64,000 bases of DNA from Oscheius onirici (lineage: Eukaryota; Nematoda; Chromadorea; Rhabditida; Rhabditidae): contig OW051471.1 in NCBI GenBank assembly GCA_932521025.1, forward strand, positions 2,666,001 to 2,730,000, read 5' to 3'. Of this stretch, positions 34,011 to 44,953 are shown in pieces. Each line of letters opens with the position of its first letter. Position 1 is the first letter of the stretch. The notes under the pieces were generated by a model, which saw only the letters and a list, made by a program, of their open reading frames with translations, made no database searches and was not told where the DNA came from. Position numbers and translations under genes: made by a program.

Positions 34011-35948
34011 TTATCCGCTAGTGCACTTGGCAGGAACCTTGGTATTGATAGCTGCATATTTGGCAAAATTGAAAAAGTCGGCTCCGTTCGTCTTCATGCA
34101 GTTCACGTCCTTCTGCTTCAGATCACAGCTCTAAACCAACTACCTTTTAGGCCACTTTCCTAAATCTTACAGTAATAATGTCCTTGATGATGGTATTAAT
34201 TGTAGCCGGTAAAAGGTTGCTCTTTCCGAAATTGAACATCTTGTCGCAGGTCTGTACCTTGGTCAATTTTGGCTTTGTGGCGTTCCAAGTCTTGAACTGG
34301 TTCCAGAACTTGGTCAAGAGGCCCTTGATCTTTGTCACGCCTGCACTCTTACTCTTCTGGAGAGCAGTGAACAGTGACATCGGGTCCATACAGGATTGCA
34401 CTGAAATCCATTACTAATGAAATGGAACTGTGAACGGGAGAGTCTAATGGGTTCAGATCGTTGAAACCGATCCGTTTTTGGGATCAGCACGGGTTTCTGT
34501 AGCCTTTGAGGGGAGGGTTACTGTAGATTGAACTTTGTAACTTTTTAGAAACCTTAGGAAATTTTAGGAACCAACCGAGAAAAAACACTTTTTTTGTAGT
34601 GTAGACCATGAAAAATACCATGAAAATGAAGCCTTTTAGAAGAAAAAGAACCCCGAATTCGTGTTCAGCGCCTTCGAAAACCCTACAACCGTTTTTCCAA
34701 AAAAAATCCTTGACGGGGATCGAACCAGTAATCCCTTGGTTGGCGTTTGATTTCCAAGCAAAAGCGCTATCCACTTGGCCAATGAGGCAAAAAGTCACAC
34801 CCGTGTCGTCTCGGGAGTAGTCGCTTTTCATGTGGCACGTTTAGGGTACATTTCCAACGAACCAACACCCATGTTTGCGCGCCAATTTGGAAATTTTGTG
34901 GCTAAATCCGATTTTTGATATTTCTTTCATTAGTTTATTTTTGGCATTATCATGTATTTTTGACGTTGTAATCGAACTTATGAAAACCACTTATGAAAAC
35001 CTACCTGTCATTAAAAAACAGGAAAAACAACACTTTTGATGCTCAATTGACATAAAATGACAGTTTTCTCGATAAAACAGCCGTGACGCTCTAAAAATGG
35101 GTGATTTTCTTCCAATTTTTACATCGAGTAGGTTGTTTTATACGCTGAGTTTGAAAATGCAGTCGAAAACGAAAAAAAACAGCTAGAAAACTACGAAAAA
35201 TTAGCAAAGTTAAACAAAATGGAATAAAATCCAACGCGCGGACGTCATTTTCGAAATTTCGTGTCGAGAACCTTGCGAAAAATCCTTTAAAGAATTGCCT
35301 AAGTGCCGTTCTTCGTTGGAAATGGACTATATCTGGAAATCGCACGCTGTCAGGGGTTTCGGATTCGATTCCCGTCGACGAAAAACCTTTTTGCTAAAAT
35401 TCTTTTAGTGTTTTCGACGACGCTGAGATATACTTGGGTAACTCGACTCGACTCGACATGGCCCACGAGCCGACTCGACTCGGGTCGGTACAGAACTCGA
35501 CTCGAATCGGCCCGTGACTCGACTTTTCGACTCGATGCCCAAGTATACTGAGAAAGATGCCGCTGTTTTTTTTCCGATAAAATGCGTTCTTTTCGAGTTA
35601 CAGACCAAAAAACCTACACTTAGTGAAGGCGCTGATGAGTTTGTTGAATCCAGCTGTTCCCATGCCATTACTGAGGCAGGTCATGCCTTCTGAAAGTCTA
35701 TTTGTATATATTTCCATCTTCAAAAACTCACGAGCTCCCATCAAAAAGTTCATTCTCTGGGTATCGTCTTTCATTCCAGAGCACGGGATTAGAAGTGGGG
35801 CAAAACATGTGGCTAGTTTGTTCAGCTGGGCATTGTTTGGGACCTTGACTCCGAGGTTTTGGTTGACATAAGTACAAAAGGCCTTCTGGGCGGCTGACTG
35901 GGCCGAAGTAGCGGCGAAAAGAGCTCCCAGAACGAGCAAAACTCTCAT
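34011..35948 (-). CDS. Secreted protein of a local multigene family (212 aa)
   Basis: Exons 35948-35732, 35689-35618, 34400-34171, 34130-34011 join in phase; the third intron-spanning gap (35617-34401) is 1.2 kb and holds a tRNA-derived SINE and a palindromic patch. Signal peptide MRVLLVLGALFAATSA; then FCTYVNQNLGVKVPNNAQLN, TCFAPLLIPCSGMKDDTQRM, GMTCLSNGMGTAGFNKLISA, QSCMDPM, FWNQFKTWNATKPKLTK, and last exon SCDLKQKDVNCMKTNGADFF. About ten cysteines, suggesting a disulfide-bonded extracellular helical fold. Paralogue of 31509-32947. TATATAAG at 36017-36024 (minus) is its likely promoter. Confidence 0.85.
34129..34271. repeat. Source of the 143-bp duplicated segment at 28380-28522
   Basis: Covers the end of exon 3, the 40-nt intron and one edge of exon 4 of the gene 34011-35948. 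Because it matches a gene's exon/intron structure here, this is the probable donor copy. Confidence 0.8.
34690..34835 (-). repeat. tRNA-derived SINE, family C
   Basis: Minus strand: A-box TGGCCAAGTGG, loop CTTGGAAATC (anticodon-like GGA), B-box GGTTCGATCC, then a tail with AAAACGGTTGTAGGGTTTTC and GGCGCTGAAC. The same head and tail occur at 38745-38840 (-). Lies in an intron of 34011-35948. Confidence 0.7.
35335..35405 (+). repeat. Short tRNA-like (B-box) repeat
   Basis: A B-box-like GATTCGATTCCCGTC is followed by GACGAAAAACC and TTTTTGCTAAAATTCTTTT, similar to the tail start of the SINE families here. Partial copy. Confidence 0.4.
35430..35546. repeat. Self-complementary word patch, core CGACTCGA
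   Basis: TATACTTGGGTAACTCGACT at the left and its near reverse complement ...CTCGATGCCCAAGTATA at the right bound about 90 bp of repeated ACTCGACTCG / CGAGTCGAG-type words. Inside the 1.2-kb intron of 34011-35948. Confidence 0.75.
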
Positions 35949-36242
35949 TTTGTGGAGGTTACCGTAGTGAAGGGAAAGGTGACCGTAAAGTGAAGTACAG
36001 CCACTTTTGAATGTCCTTATATAGTCGAGATGATCTCTCCCAAAATAGCCAATTTGGCCGTCCTCTAATCCCACACACTATGTGGATTGATTTGGCTGTG
36101 AACTTCGATGATGGAGAGGATTATAGACGATTTTTGAAGAGAGTCTGGACTGCGGCGGGACAGTGCGAAAGATCACAGATTTCGGGTTGCATTAGAAGAT
36201 TTTTGTGAGAGTAATAGGAAGTATGGGTAATTTGGAATAAGA

Positions 36243-36360
36243 ATTATACTTGGGCATGAGCCGAAATTTTTAGGCTCGAGCTTTTTTCGACCCGGCTCGA
36301 GAGGCTTGGTCGAGCCGAGCCGGCTCGAAGACTTTCCCGGCTCGAGCCTCCAAACCAAAA
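36243..36360. repeat. Self-complementary word patch, core GGCTCGAGCC
   Basis: Opens with TATACTTGGGCATGAGCC and then repeats CTCGAG, GGCTCGAG and CGAGCC in both orientations for about 100 bp. Its left end matches the ends of 35430-35546. Confidence 0.75.
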
Positions 36361-36897
36361 ATTTCAGAACAATGTTTTTTTTTCCAAATTCCCCGAAGCG
36401 CCTCATAACTTCTTTTGAGGGTAGTTTTAATCAACACAAGGTTTGCAACACCCTTCTGTGGCCAAAGTTATCTACTATCCCCATATATTCCATGGCCTGA
36501 ACCACTGAAAATCCGTTTGTATGTGGGAACTACCGAATGTAAAAGCAAAGCCTCTCAATAGTGACATGTCTAAACTTGTTATTACTAAGTTAGTTATCCA
36601 CTTTCAAAAAACTTCCAAAACTACCAAAAAAGAGTGAACTGTTTTGACTGTCGATTCCAGGCTTGTTGAAAACATGCGCTGCGCTGCGCGGTTGAGGCGG
36701 CGGTTCTGAGCTGCGGTGCGGCGAGTGAGGCGGCGGGCTTTGACGGGTGGTGTAGTGGCTATAAGAAGGCGGACTACAAATACAAATATCGGTCCAGTTC
36801 AATTCCCCTTGTACTAAAAGTCTTTTGCTTTTTATATTTAACATGTTTGGAGTTTTTTTTTGACACAACAATGACTTGAAATGATTTTTCGTTTTTG

Positions 36898-37258
36898 GGC
36901 ACCTTGTGCTTATCAGTTCGATAACTTTTTCCTTCCCTTGTGAGCGGGGGAGTTTTCCTGAAATTCGACTTTTTTTTTTTTGGGATGCGCAGCGGATTTT
37001 TATTTCTGATAACAAGATAACAAGGGAGAAAGAGAGAGAGGTAAAATTGAATAACCAACAAATCGAACTAAAACTGAACCAGACGACCCGGGTTCGACTC
37101 CTCTCCTCGCCAAATATTTTTGCTAAATTATTTTGAGTAGGAAATAGAGTCAAGCTAACCGGTAGGGGATTAAGAAGGGACCGGTTGATTCATGAAAACT
37201 CCCCGCTCACAAGGGAAGGAAATAGTTATCGAACTCTGATAAGCTCAAGGTGCCCAAA
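36898..37258. repeat. 360-bp inverted-repeat element containing a SINE B piece
   Basis: Arms of about 60 bp (36898-36960 and 37192-37258) are near-perfect reverse complements, with GGCACCTTG, TTATCAG, GTTCGATAACT and TTCCTTCCCTTGTGAGCGGG in each. Between them, 37083-37190, is a partial family B SINE with B-box GGGTTCGACTCC. Confidence 0.7.
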
Positions 37259-38083
37259 GCAATCACCTAATTGATTGTGTCATTTCGAACCGTCAAACTA
37301 TGACAATTCCGTGAAACATAATAGAAATGTAAATACAGTTCAGAAGAACAGTCTGTTTACCTTTCCTACACAATCGACCGATCTACCGCACCTCTTTGAT
37401 ACTCACAGAAGAAGCAAAAAACCTTGAACACTGATTTGACACTCAAGTGAAGTCTAGGTTTTTGGACAACACTGTTTCAATACTACGGCATAACCATTGC
37501 AGCCGTGTTAATGACAATTCGATGGCGAAATTGATTCATGCAACAAACAACTAGTATAAAAACTTGATAAGAAGAGGGCGAGATGTTGACAGCTTGTTGA
37601 GTATTTTCCCTCAATATTCTGAAGTAGAAAGTAACCTGGATGTCAAAACTGGGCTTAGCACTGTGATTCAGAAGGATCGTGTGATCTGGAAATCGAATAA
37701 AAATACAAAAATGTACAGATCAGGTGATATTGTTGAAAACAGACTACCCTCAATGAACCAGTTTTTTGTTTCAGTCATTCTCCTTCTTTCTATCGGTTCC
37801 GGAAGCTTCACTTTCTCGTTTTTTCTAGTTTCTCAAATTCATTTAAGTAATAAAAAAACGTTTCCAAAATAACCCCGATGTTCGACCGCGTTCGAATGAT
37901 GCGCACTTTTTCACACTAATTGGTGAGAATAGCGCTGTGTCACCGGCTCTGATCCCTCTGGATCATATGACCGTTTCGCACAGTAAAAAACGTTGTCACA
38001 AAGATGATTTATGGGTGGTAAGAAAAAAACTACGAAGTCAGAGTTTGTTAGCACAGTTGAATTGATCAGAGATTTTCGACGAC

Positions 38084-38307
38084 CTGAATACAGTTCCAAT
38101 CAATCTTGATGATGAGGGTGAACAGAGTTTTTGGCACCAAAGTCATTTGCCTTGTCCAGAACTTCGGCCTTTCGTACTTTTTAGACTTCCAGGTTAATTT
38201 GGCCTGGAGAGTATTCCAAATGGATGTCCAGGTACTGTTTGCAGAATCCACAATCTTTATGGCTAGAGTGAAGCCGTCTGTTTTGGCTTTGGAGAGACAG
38301 GTGTGCG
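38084..38307 (-). pseudogene. Orphan exon 3 of the local secreted-protein family
   Basis: One exon with good splice sites (TTTTCCAG acceptor, CAG|GTCGTC donor) reading HTCLSKAKTDGFTLAIKIVD ... FTLIIKIDWNCIQ. It aligns with exon 3 of 31509-32947 (DTCLTSKAKT...). No convincing signal-peptide exon precedes it and no final exon follows, so it is a gene remnant, or a gene whose other exons are too diverged to see. Confidence 0.6.
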
Positions 38308-38744
38308 CTGGAAAAGATTAATATCACTGTGCCAGTGTTACTGCCACTGTACTTTGAGTGTAGAGACTGAGTACGGAGACGTAGTAACCCCACAGTTTGT
38401 CCATCACAGGTCATTCCAAAATAGGTCAGAATGTTCACACCACCTTGTTTGTAGACATCAGTCTTTATACAGGTGCAGAAATGAAAACTTTTTTGGTGTT
38501 CGGAAAAGATCATGGACAGAGTTCATAGGGATTCAGCATAGATTCACATCCAGCGCAAAGAGTACGGTAACATCCGGAACAAAACTTTCAACAGTTTGCG
38601 AGTGTGGCAGTTGTGAACAATAACGGAGGGGTTGAAACAGTCTTTTCCGCCGTCTGGTAAACAAAGAAAGACTCATTTTTTGAGCAAAAGAACCCCGGAA
38701 TTGAGTTCAGCGCCCTCGGAAACCCTAGAACCGTTTTTGCAGAA

Positions 38745-38840
38745 AGTTTTGTCGCCGGCGCGGATCGAACCAGGAACCCCTTGGTCGAGTTAGATTTCCA
38801 AGCAAAAACGCTAACCACTAGACCATTCGAGCAAAAAGTT
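38745..38840 (-). repeat. tRNA-derived SINE, family C, second copy
   Basis: Same layout as 34690-34835: TGGTCTAGTGG A-box, CTTGGAAATC loop, GGTTCGATCC B-box, tail with AAAACGGTTCTAGGG and GGCGCTGAAC running to about 38650. Confidence 0.7.
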
Positions 38841-38869
38841 GTACCCGTTCCGACTCGAAGTGGGTTGCT

Positions 38870-38990
38870 TTTAGCCTAGTGGTTACCATCTTTGTCTGGA
38901 AAGCACATGTTGCTAGGTGTTCCGGGTACGATTCCTGTCGGCGAGAAGCCTTCCCCTAGTGTTTTTTTCCCAACCGTCCCCTAGGATTTT
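38870..38990 (+). repeat. tRNA-like repeat, plus strand
   Basis: CCTAGTGGTTACCATCTTTG (A-box-like) and GGGTACGATTCCTGTCGGCG (B-box-like) with a tail starting GAAGCCTTCCCCTAG. Related in plan to family C but in the opposite direction and diverged. Confidence 0.55.
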
Positions 38991-39238
38991 TGAGCACGTT
39001 GAACAAGATCCTGCTGTCCGTTTTTGCTCAAAATGCTTGTTTTTAACTTTTCTTTCAGAAAACACCATATTTTCGTGCTCCAGAAGGTTCAAAAATCAAA
39101 ATTGTCGACGAATTCACAAGTGGAACTCTGACTCTTCCCTCCGAGATACGATTATCAGCCGAAAAACCTCTTGAAAAGAGTCGAACCCTTGCTTTCTAAT
39201 TTCATGTTCTCTCGTCCCTCCATCCCAGTTTCCCCAAC

Positions 39239-39333
39239 CTAACCGTTCTTATAGTCGAATTCGGTAGGAGCTTGACCACATTTGATGATCTTGTTCACAA
39301 ACTTTTGTTTGTTGGTTAAGTCGCAGTCAGGAC
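39239..39333 (-). pseudogene. Orphan last exon of the local secreted-protein family
   Basis: Acceptor TGTTCAG then PDCDLTNKQKFVNKIIKCGQ APTEFDYKNG and a stop. It matches the last exon of 34011-35948 (SCDLKQ ... KC). The DNA to its right is the 3' end of the 7TM gene, so the rest of this copy has been lost. Confidence 0.6.
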
Positions 39334-39424
39334 CTGAACAGACAGTAATTTGTAGAAAATGCATTCAGAGACGATAAACAATTACATGACTGTAGTCTTT
39401 TGAACGAACACTAGCAAAAAAACT

Positions 39425-41742
39425 TTATTCGGAAGAACCATCGTGAATTCTGGAAGATTTCCAGGCACAGCATTCAATTATAGTCTTTCGCATGTAGGGA
39501 ACATAGTATAGGGTTGCGAGACCTTGAACGGCCGGCATACTGAGCAGAATGGGAAAGTTGAAGGCACTTAGAATTGTGGCCAGAAGGGGTGAGGCAACGT
39601 ACTCTCGATTGGAGAGAAATCGTAGAATTGAGACGGCTATGCCGAGGACAAGACACCAAACGTCGAAGGTCAGAAGCTGGAATTTTTGGGATAATTGTTC
39701 TTGGCCGACGATAGTGGATTTTTTTTTTTGAAAAAATTGATGACCCTAAAAATGAAATTTTTCTGAGCTCTATGCCAAGTTGGTGAAGCAATTTTGATAA
39801 AAAACATCGAAACTGGATAGAAACCAGAGAATTTGTTTTCCAATAGCTTCCCTCCTGATTGAGTTCTTGTGGATTCATTCTATACCCAGCAAACATTCAA
39901 AACTTGGAATCAAAAAGGTTTTTTGGAACTTGCACTCATCAAAATTTGTCCGAATCAGACTCATAACCATCGCCGGAACTACGCTGTGCTTTTATCCTCG
40001 ATTCATTTGTTGAGTCTCAAAGAGTCAAGAATCTGTAGGATTACCCTTGTCCTATTTCTTGCCAGAAAGTCTTATCCAAATTTTAGCTCCACCTTTTTGG
40101 TTCACTTTTTGGAAACCCTCAGCATAGTACCGCCAATCGTGTTCCTTTGAAATGCAGTACTCAAGACAAACTCGTGAAAAAAAAAATTCAGAATTCGTTC
40201 CTAAAAAAAATTTCGAGCTTGTTTTTTCTCTTGTCTTCTCCTTTTCTATATGACCTTTCATTAGCTTGAATCTCTTGTTTTAAAAAAATTGATCTCTGTG
40301 AGCTCGTGCGAATATTGTACAACGATAAAACAGGATATGGAACATTGGTAACATTGTTTTTTTTTTCGTTTCACTAGCGCTTCAAGTTATTCTGCAATAA
40401 ACAAGCAACGTTCTACGCAACTGGTTTTCTTCGAAAACGAATAGTCTCGCAACGAATGAAAAAGGGCTACAGTATCGCAGTCTTGTTCCAGCCCCCACTG
40501 CTCAATTGGTGTTTTTCGATTTTCCCAACTAGCCTGCGGTATCGTCTTCTTACAAAACATGTAATCAAAACTCACTCCAACAAAACTGTGATGCAGTTCC
40601 TGAGTCTTCGGTGACAAGGCGAAAAGCCTCATGTTCATTTTCCTGACCATAATCCACTTCAAGACGTACGTTATTGGAGCACAGATCACCGAAGAGTGGG
40701 ATGCTAGGAAGAAAAATTGGCTCTGAAAAGTAGACCTTTAGAAAAAACGTGTTTACACTTTCATTTTTGGTGACTTTTCACCCGGAGAAAACGTTTGAAT
40801 ACACAAATAGCCGGAGATTAGTTTTGTCGGACTCGATTACCTGCCACGATTGGGTGATTTCGACGTACGGCACGGCTACTTTCGACTCGGACCAAAGATC
40901 GGGCGGGAGATAGAAAATTGTGCTAGACTTGATGGAAATTGAGAGAAGTTGGACCTGGAAACGAAAAATCGTTTTTTTCGCCGTGCTCCCGAAGCTGTCA
41001 AAATTCAATCGTTTTTGGGAAAGGACTGAAAATTGAGCTTCGCTAACAGCAAGGGAAAAGGAAATCGATGTAATGAAGGCTTTTTCAACCTCTGGACCGT
41101 TATTGATCGCAAAAGAACCTTTTGTCTGCTATACACCACCATTTTGAAACAATTTTTTAGCATTTTTTTTAGAGAATCTATTAAAACAGTAACCGTTTCA
41201 GACAGTTTTCCTAAATTTTTCAATGCTGTAGTTTTTTTATCTTCGGACCAACGACTTTCTTGTGTAGTTTACGGAAAAAATTATGTTATTTCCGAGCCAC
41301 AAAGACTCACCAATATTCCTATCCCTATGCAGTACAAACCAATCAAAATTACAGCCACATGTCCCCTCATCGGCTTTACTCCAAACAGAATAAAAGTTCT
41401 CATTGCCATGAAGATCGGTATACAGAGAATGATCAAAGGAGCCAGATGTGCACTCACGGCATGTAGAATCCCACAGACTTGACCATCAATCAGGCCACAG
41501 AGTCCATAACTGAAGAAGACAGTCTCTCCACTGGATATGGTCTGTGTTCGGTAGATGACCAGCCAACCAGTAAAGAGACGGATAATTGTGGCCAGAGACA
41601 TGACCTCGATCATGAGGAAACTTCCACAGCTGTCCCCTATCATTTTTGGCCAATTCAGTGCCAGAACCAGAGCGTGGGAAAAGCAGCCAATTGAGACTAC
41701 GAGAGTTGAAGAGAGCCGCAAAGCTGTGGCGTAGACTTCCAT
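39425..41742 (-). CDS. Seven-transmembrane receptor, nematode chemoreceptor-like
   Basis: Exons 41742-41311 (TM1-TM4: MEVYATALRLSSTLVVSIGC ... GHVAVILIGLYCIGIGIL), 40954-40841 (extracellular loop, IFYLPPDLWSESKVAVPYVE), 40722-40576 (TM5: SQFFFLASHSSVICAPITYV ... SPKTQELHHSFVG) and 39676-39425 (TM6-TM7: LLTFDVWCLVLGIAVSILRF ... QGLATLYYVPYMRKTIIECC). These are all phase 0. About 900 bp between 40576 and 39676 lacks a resolved exon; a short third-intracellular-loop exon may lie there or be missing. The hydrophobic pattern, loop lengths and lack of close likeness to neuropeptide receptors suggest a Str/Srd-type chemoreceptor in the membrane of a sensory neuron; subfamily not assigned. Confidence 0.65.
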
Positions 41743-42240
41743 CAAAAGTAATGCCTTGTTCTGGTTAGACCTCTTTTTCTCTGATTAATCGCTGAACCAG
41801 AAAAATAGAGCACAATTGGATTGAGGGGAAAACTGATTATGGAAATGGACATTGTTTATGGGATTTATGGTCGGCAGAGAGAAATGTTCTGGAAATAGAC
41901 TTAGCAAGGTAATCAGAGTCTCTTCTTATGGGTGAATAGGTCTGAATGATGACTGAGCTGTAGTCTGGTAATGAGAGAGATAATTAGTCAAGTGAGGAGT
42001 ACGCTTCGGTGCAGATCCGGAGGGACAGATCTACTGTGGACAGAGAGACGCGCTTCATGAAAACCTCTTCAGACAGTTCAAATTTGAAAAAAAGCGTTTT
42101 TGTAATTGCTATATCTTTGTAATTTGTAACTTTTGCTTTAAAAGTTTTCAAAGTTTTCTTTCAAAAACTTTCATAAACAAACTTTTAGTAGAAAAATTCA
42201 CAGTTGCAGACGACTCTAGCAGCGGACGGCTCCTCTCCAA

Positions 42241-43893
42241 ATGGGTGACAAGAAAATCACCGAACAGGTAGGATCTACTGGTTTGGAAAGGAAGTTTCTG
42301 GAGACTTTAGGCAGCCAAAGAGATGCCGGACATGAAGGATGTCAAGCTGCGGATGACGAATCTACATCTGCATGCGAGCGGTGTCTTTTCGAACGTCTAC
42401 CGCGGGACGCTTATACATCCGACCGGCAGCACGAAGGAGATTGCCATCAAGAAGACGTGGCCAGGTCGGTTTATTTTGTGGTTTGTAGTGAGAGTAGATT
42501 AGACAAAGTTGTCTTGTTTGGGTAGAGGGGGAGATTCCAAGAAGTCAAGAAAAGATATCCATTACTACTGGACAGGTATGTGCAAGTCTAGGCGATACAA
42601 TGAGTTTCTCAGACTGAACCTGACAGCATGTCACCAAAATAGGGCCGGAACATATTCAGAACTCATCCATCCCTTTTCAGAAAGCCGTGACCGCAACTTT
42701 GAGATGATCTTCCTCACAGGAGTCAGCCGAAAACGTCACAAGAACATCGTCCAAATGCTCTATGCCTTCTCGAACAAGATGCGCGATGACCGGATCTGTG
42801 AGTCATTCGTCTTCGACTTTATGCCAGACACTTTGGCCTCCGTTTTGAAGAAGGTCATTCTCGACATTACCGACATCAAGCTGTACACTTTTCAACTCTT
42901 TACAGGACTCAAGTATCTCTCACAGGTATGGGTTTTCCCTCTGTCTAACTGTCTCTTTGTCTCTCTCCTAACCAGAACATACCCCAACCTTCAGGAGAAC
43001 ATAGCCCACCGAGACATCAAGCCAGTCAACATTCTCATCGATCACTCGTCCGGCTTACTCAAGATTGGCGATTTCGGCTCGGCAAAAATTATTCTACACA
43101 ATCAGGCCTCGACTTCTTACCAGGTCACGCGTTTCTACCGACCACCGGAACTGCTCCTCGGATCGACCTACTACACCTGGACTGTGGACCTCTGGTCAGC
43201 TGGCTGTGTTGTCGGCGAGATGCTCCGTCGACAGGTCCTCTTTGCCGGACGAGATGCCAAACATCAGCTCCGTTTGATCTTCAGCACCCTGGGAGTTCCA
43301 TCGGAGAGCGATATCAAGGTATGGGAGTTTTTCTCCAAAACACTGTACTCCTTCAGGCAATGCGAGTTCCGACGCGTCTAGAAGCCGTCCCTGAGGACAA
43401 GGCCGTCGGCTGTGGTCTGCAGACCCTGCTGCCGGACACTCACATGGAAGCCGTCTTCTTCCTGGGCAAGATTCTCGTCTACAAGCCGAAGGAGCGTCTC
43501 GGCGGTCGTGAACTCCTGCGCAGTACCTTCTTCGACATGATCCTCGCTCCGGGAGCTCGTCGTTTCAACAGTCAGCTCATCAGCAGCATCCTGACGCAGG
43601 CTGATGTTCGCGAAGCCCAACATGACAGTGACGAGACGAAAGACAGGACTTCGCGACTGTCGCAGCTGATGAATCGAAAAGTCGACTTTATTTTCGGGAC
43701 GGAGGACAAGAAGCCGCAGCAGCCCGAGTCGAACAGTCTCTCCGATCAGCCAGAAGTCCCACAGCCGAAGAGAACGAGCGTCATTCGAGCCTCTACGAGC
43801 CAGATGGACAAGGCGCCGACGGTACGTGGCCGCACCAATCTGGAGCCGAAAAAGAAGGGCTCCAGCCTTCTCAAGTCCTTCATCAAGAAGTAG
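42241..43893 (+). CDS. GSK-3-like Ser/Thr protein kinase (CMGC group)
   Basis: Exons 42241-42267, 42311-42464, 42681-42925, 42995-43318, 43357-43893 join in phase to 428 aa. Seen: ATP-binding Lys in EIAIKKTW (K56), aC Glu in RNFEMIFL, catalytic HRDIKPVN (D149), DFG in KIGDFGSAK (D168), and the GSK-3 activation segment TSYQVTRFYRPPELLLGSTY with the Tyr equivalent of GSK-3 Tyr216. The glycine loop is degenerate (ASGVFSNVYRG). A C-terminal tail of about 100 residues is Lys/Ser/Pro-rich and ends SLLKSFIKK. Nematodes have expanded families of such divergent GSK-3 paralogues, many expressed in the male germ line; a sperm role here is inference. A TTGCAG acceptor precedes the short leader. All catalytic residues are present, so it is probably active. 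Confidence 0.9.
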
Positions 43894-43958
43894 AGAGAAA
43901 AAGAGAAAGAGGCATAAACCCGGTGACTGATGTACGTTAAATCATTTGCTAGAATAGT

Positions 43959-44953
43959 TTATTTTGGCTTTGATCCGCGAATTATTCTTCGGCGTCTGAT
44001 GGTCCTTTTGTAGCCTTGATTGGTTCTTGAGGAAGGGTCAACCTGAATTTTGTATGTCATTTTATCTCTGTATATCTCTCTCACCTCCTGTTCTCCTGGT
44101 CTCCTTCCCATCAGAGGAGATCTCTTGGGACACTGACAGTAGTTTCCATCCGGGCCCGGAACTCCTGTCTCTCCACTAGCTCCTGATTCTCCGTCGCTTT
44201 CAGACTCTCCCGCTTGTCCTTCAGATCCTGGCTCTCCGACCTCCCCTTCTTTTCCATCAGAACCGGGAGCTCCCTGGGCTCCAGGAATTCCATCAGGTCC
44301 AGGTTTACCAGGTTGTCCGATTTCACGCGAACCGTTCTGTCCAACGGGTCCTTTCGGACCATCAGAGCCAGTTTCTCCAGATTTTCCTTGATCTCCAGAT
44401 GGTCCACAAGGACCCTCTTTCCCGTTTCTTCCAGCCCGACCCAATTTTCCACATATTCCTTGTCGTCCAGTCTGTCCTGGAGTTCCTCTAGGTCCTCTTG
44501 GTCCTCTTGGTCCTGCTGGACATTTCAGACAGTTTCCAAGAGCTCCAGGATAATCTCCCAGTTGTTCTGATGCGTCTAGTCCCGGTTTTCCATTAACCCC
44601 ATTAGTTCCAGACTCTCCAGACTCTCCGGGTGGACCAGGAGGTCCTACTGGACAGTTACTATTCTGAGAGCCACAGTTACAGCTACTGGACTGCCTCTTG
44701 GCTCGTCCGAGGATCGAATCTAGTGAGGGACGTGATTTTTCGAGCAGAGAGTTCCAGGCACCGTCTGTATATCTGAAACTAGTTTTTGAATGAAAAAAAG
44801 AGAAAGAAGTACCTGGAAATCTTTCATTTCTTGTCTTACATGTTGGTGCCAGGCGTTCAGTTCATTGTAGACGAAAAGTGAAGACCCCAGAGCAAAAATA
44901 AGGGAAACTATACTGATTTCAGTGGCAGTTTTGATGAGGAGACGATCAGTCAT
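43959..44953 (-). CDS. Cuticle-type collagen
   Basis: Exons 44953-44813, 44772-44085, 44042-43959. The N-terminus MTDRLLIKTATEISIVSLIF ... VYNELNAWHQHVRQEM is the membrane/signal segment of nematode collagens. Next comes a furin-type site (GRAKRQ), a cysteine cluster (CNCGSQNSNC), and Gly-X-Y blocks from GPPGPPGESGESG through GEPGSEGQAG, interrupted by cysteines (NCLKCPAG, GICG, GPCG, NYCQC). The basic tail ends RRRRIIRGSKPK. Secreted, cross-linked into the cuticle. TATA (44990s, minus) precedes the start. The first junction is one base out of phase as read (exon 1 ends at a codon boundary, exon 2 needs two bases before it): a sequence error, a small frameshift or an unusual splice site. Confidence 0.85.

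Larger units (their letters stand above)
35949..38083. other. Repeat-rich intergenic region
   Basis: Holds the promoter of 34011-35948 (TATATAAG, 36017-36024), a GGCTCGAGCC patch, a tRNA-like block at 36738-36810 (GTGGTGTAGTGGCT, GGTCCAGTTCAATTCC), an inverted-repeat element, a family B SINE piece and a CTGTTTCA at 37472-37479 (+). A TATAAAA near 37553 is followed by a frame with a hydrophobic stretch (MNQFFVSVILLLSIGS at 37755) but no credible gene. Confidence 0.5.

Noticed and set aside
36738-36810. tRNA gene with B-box GGTCCAGTTCAATTCC
   Set aside because: The stems do not pair as a full cloverleaf; it is a tRNA-like repeat head.
37564-37872. Possible secreted protein behind a TATAAAA
   Set aside because: The frame begins without a good ATG, and only a short hydrophobic stretch at 37755 is signal-like; no splice-consistent continuation.
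44111-44570. Ser/Arg-rich and other open frames overlapping the collagen
   Set aside because: Out-of-frame or antisense readings of Gly-X-Y repeats, which stay open for compositional reasons.
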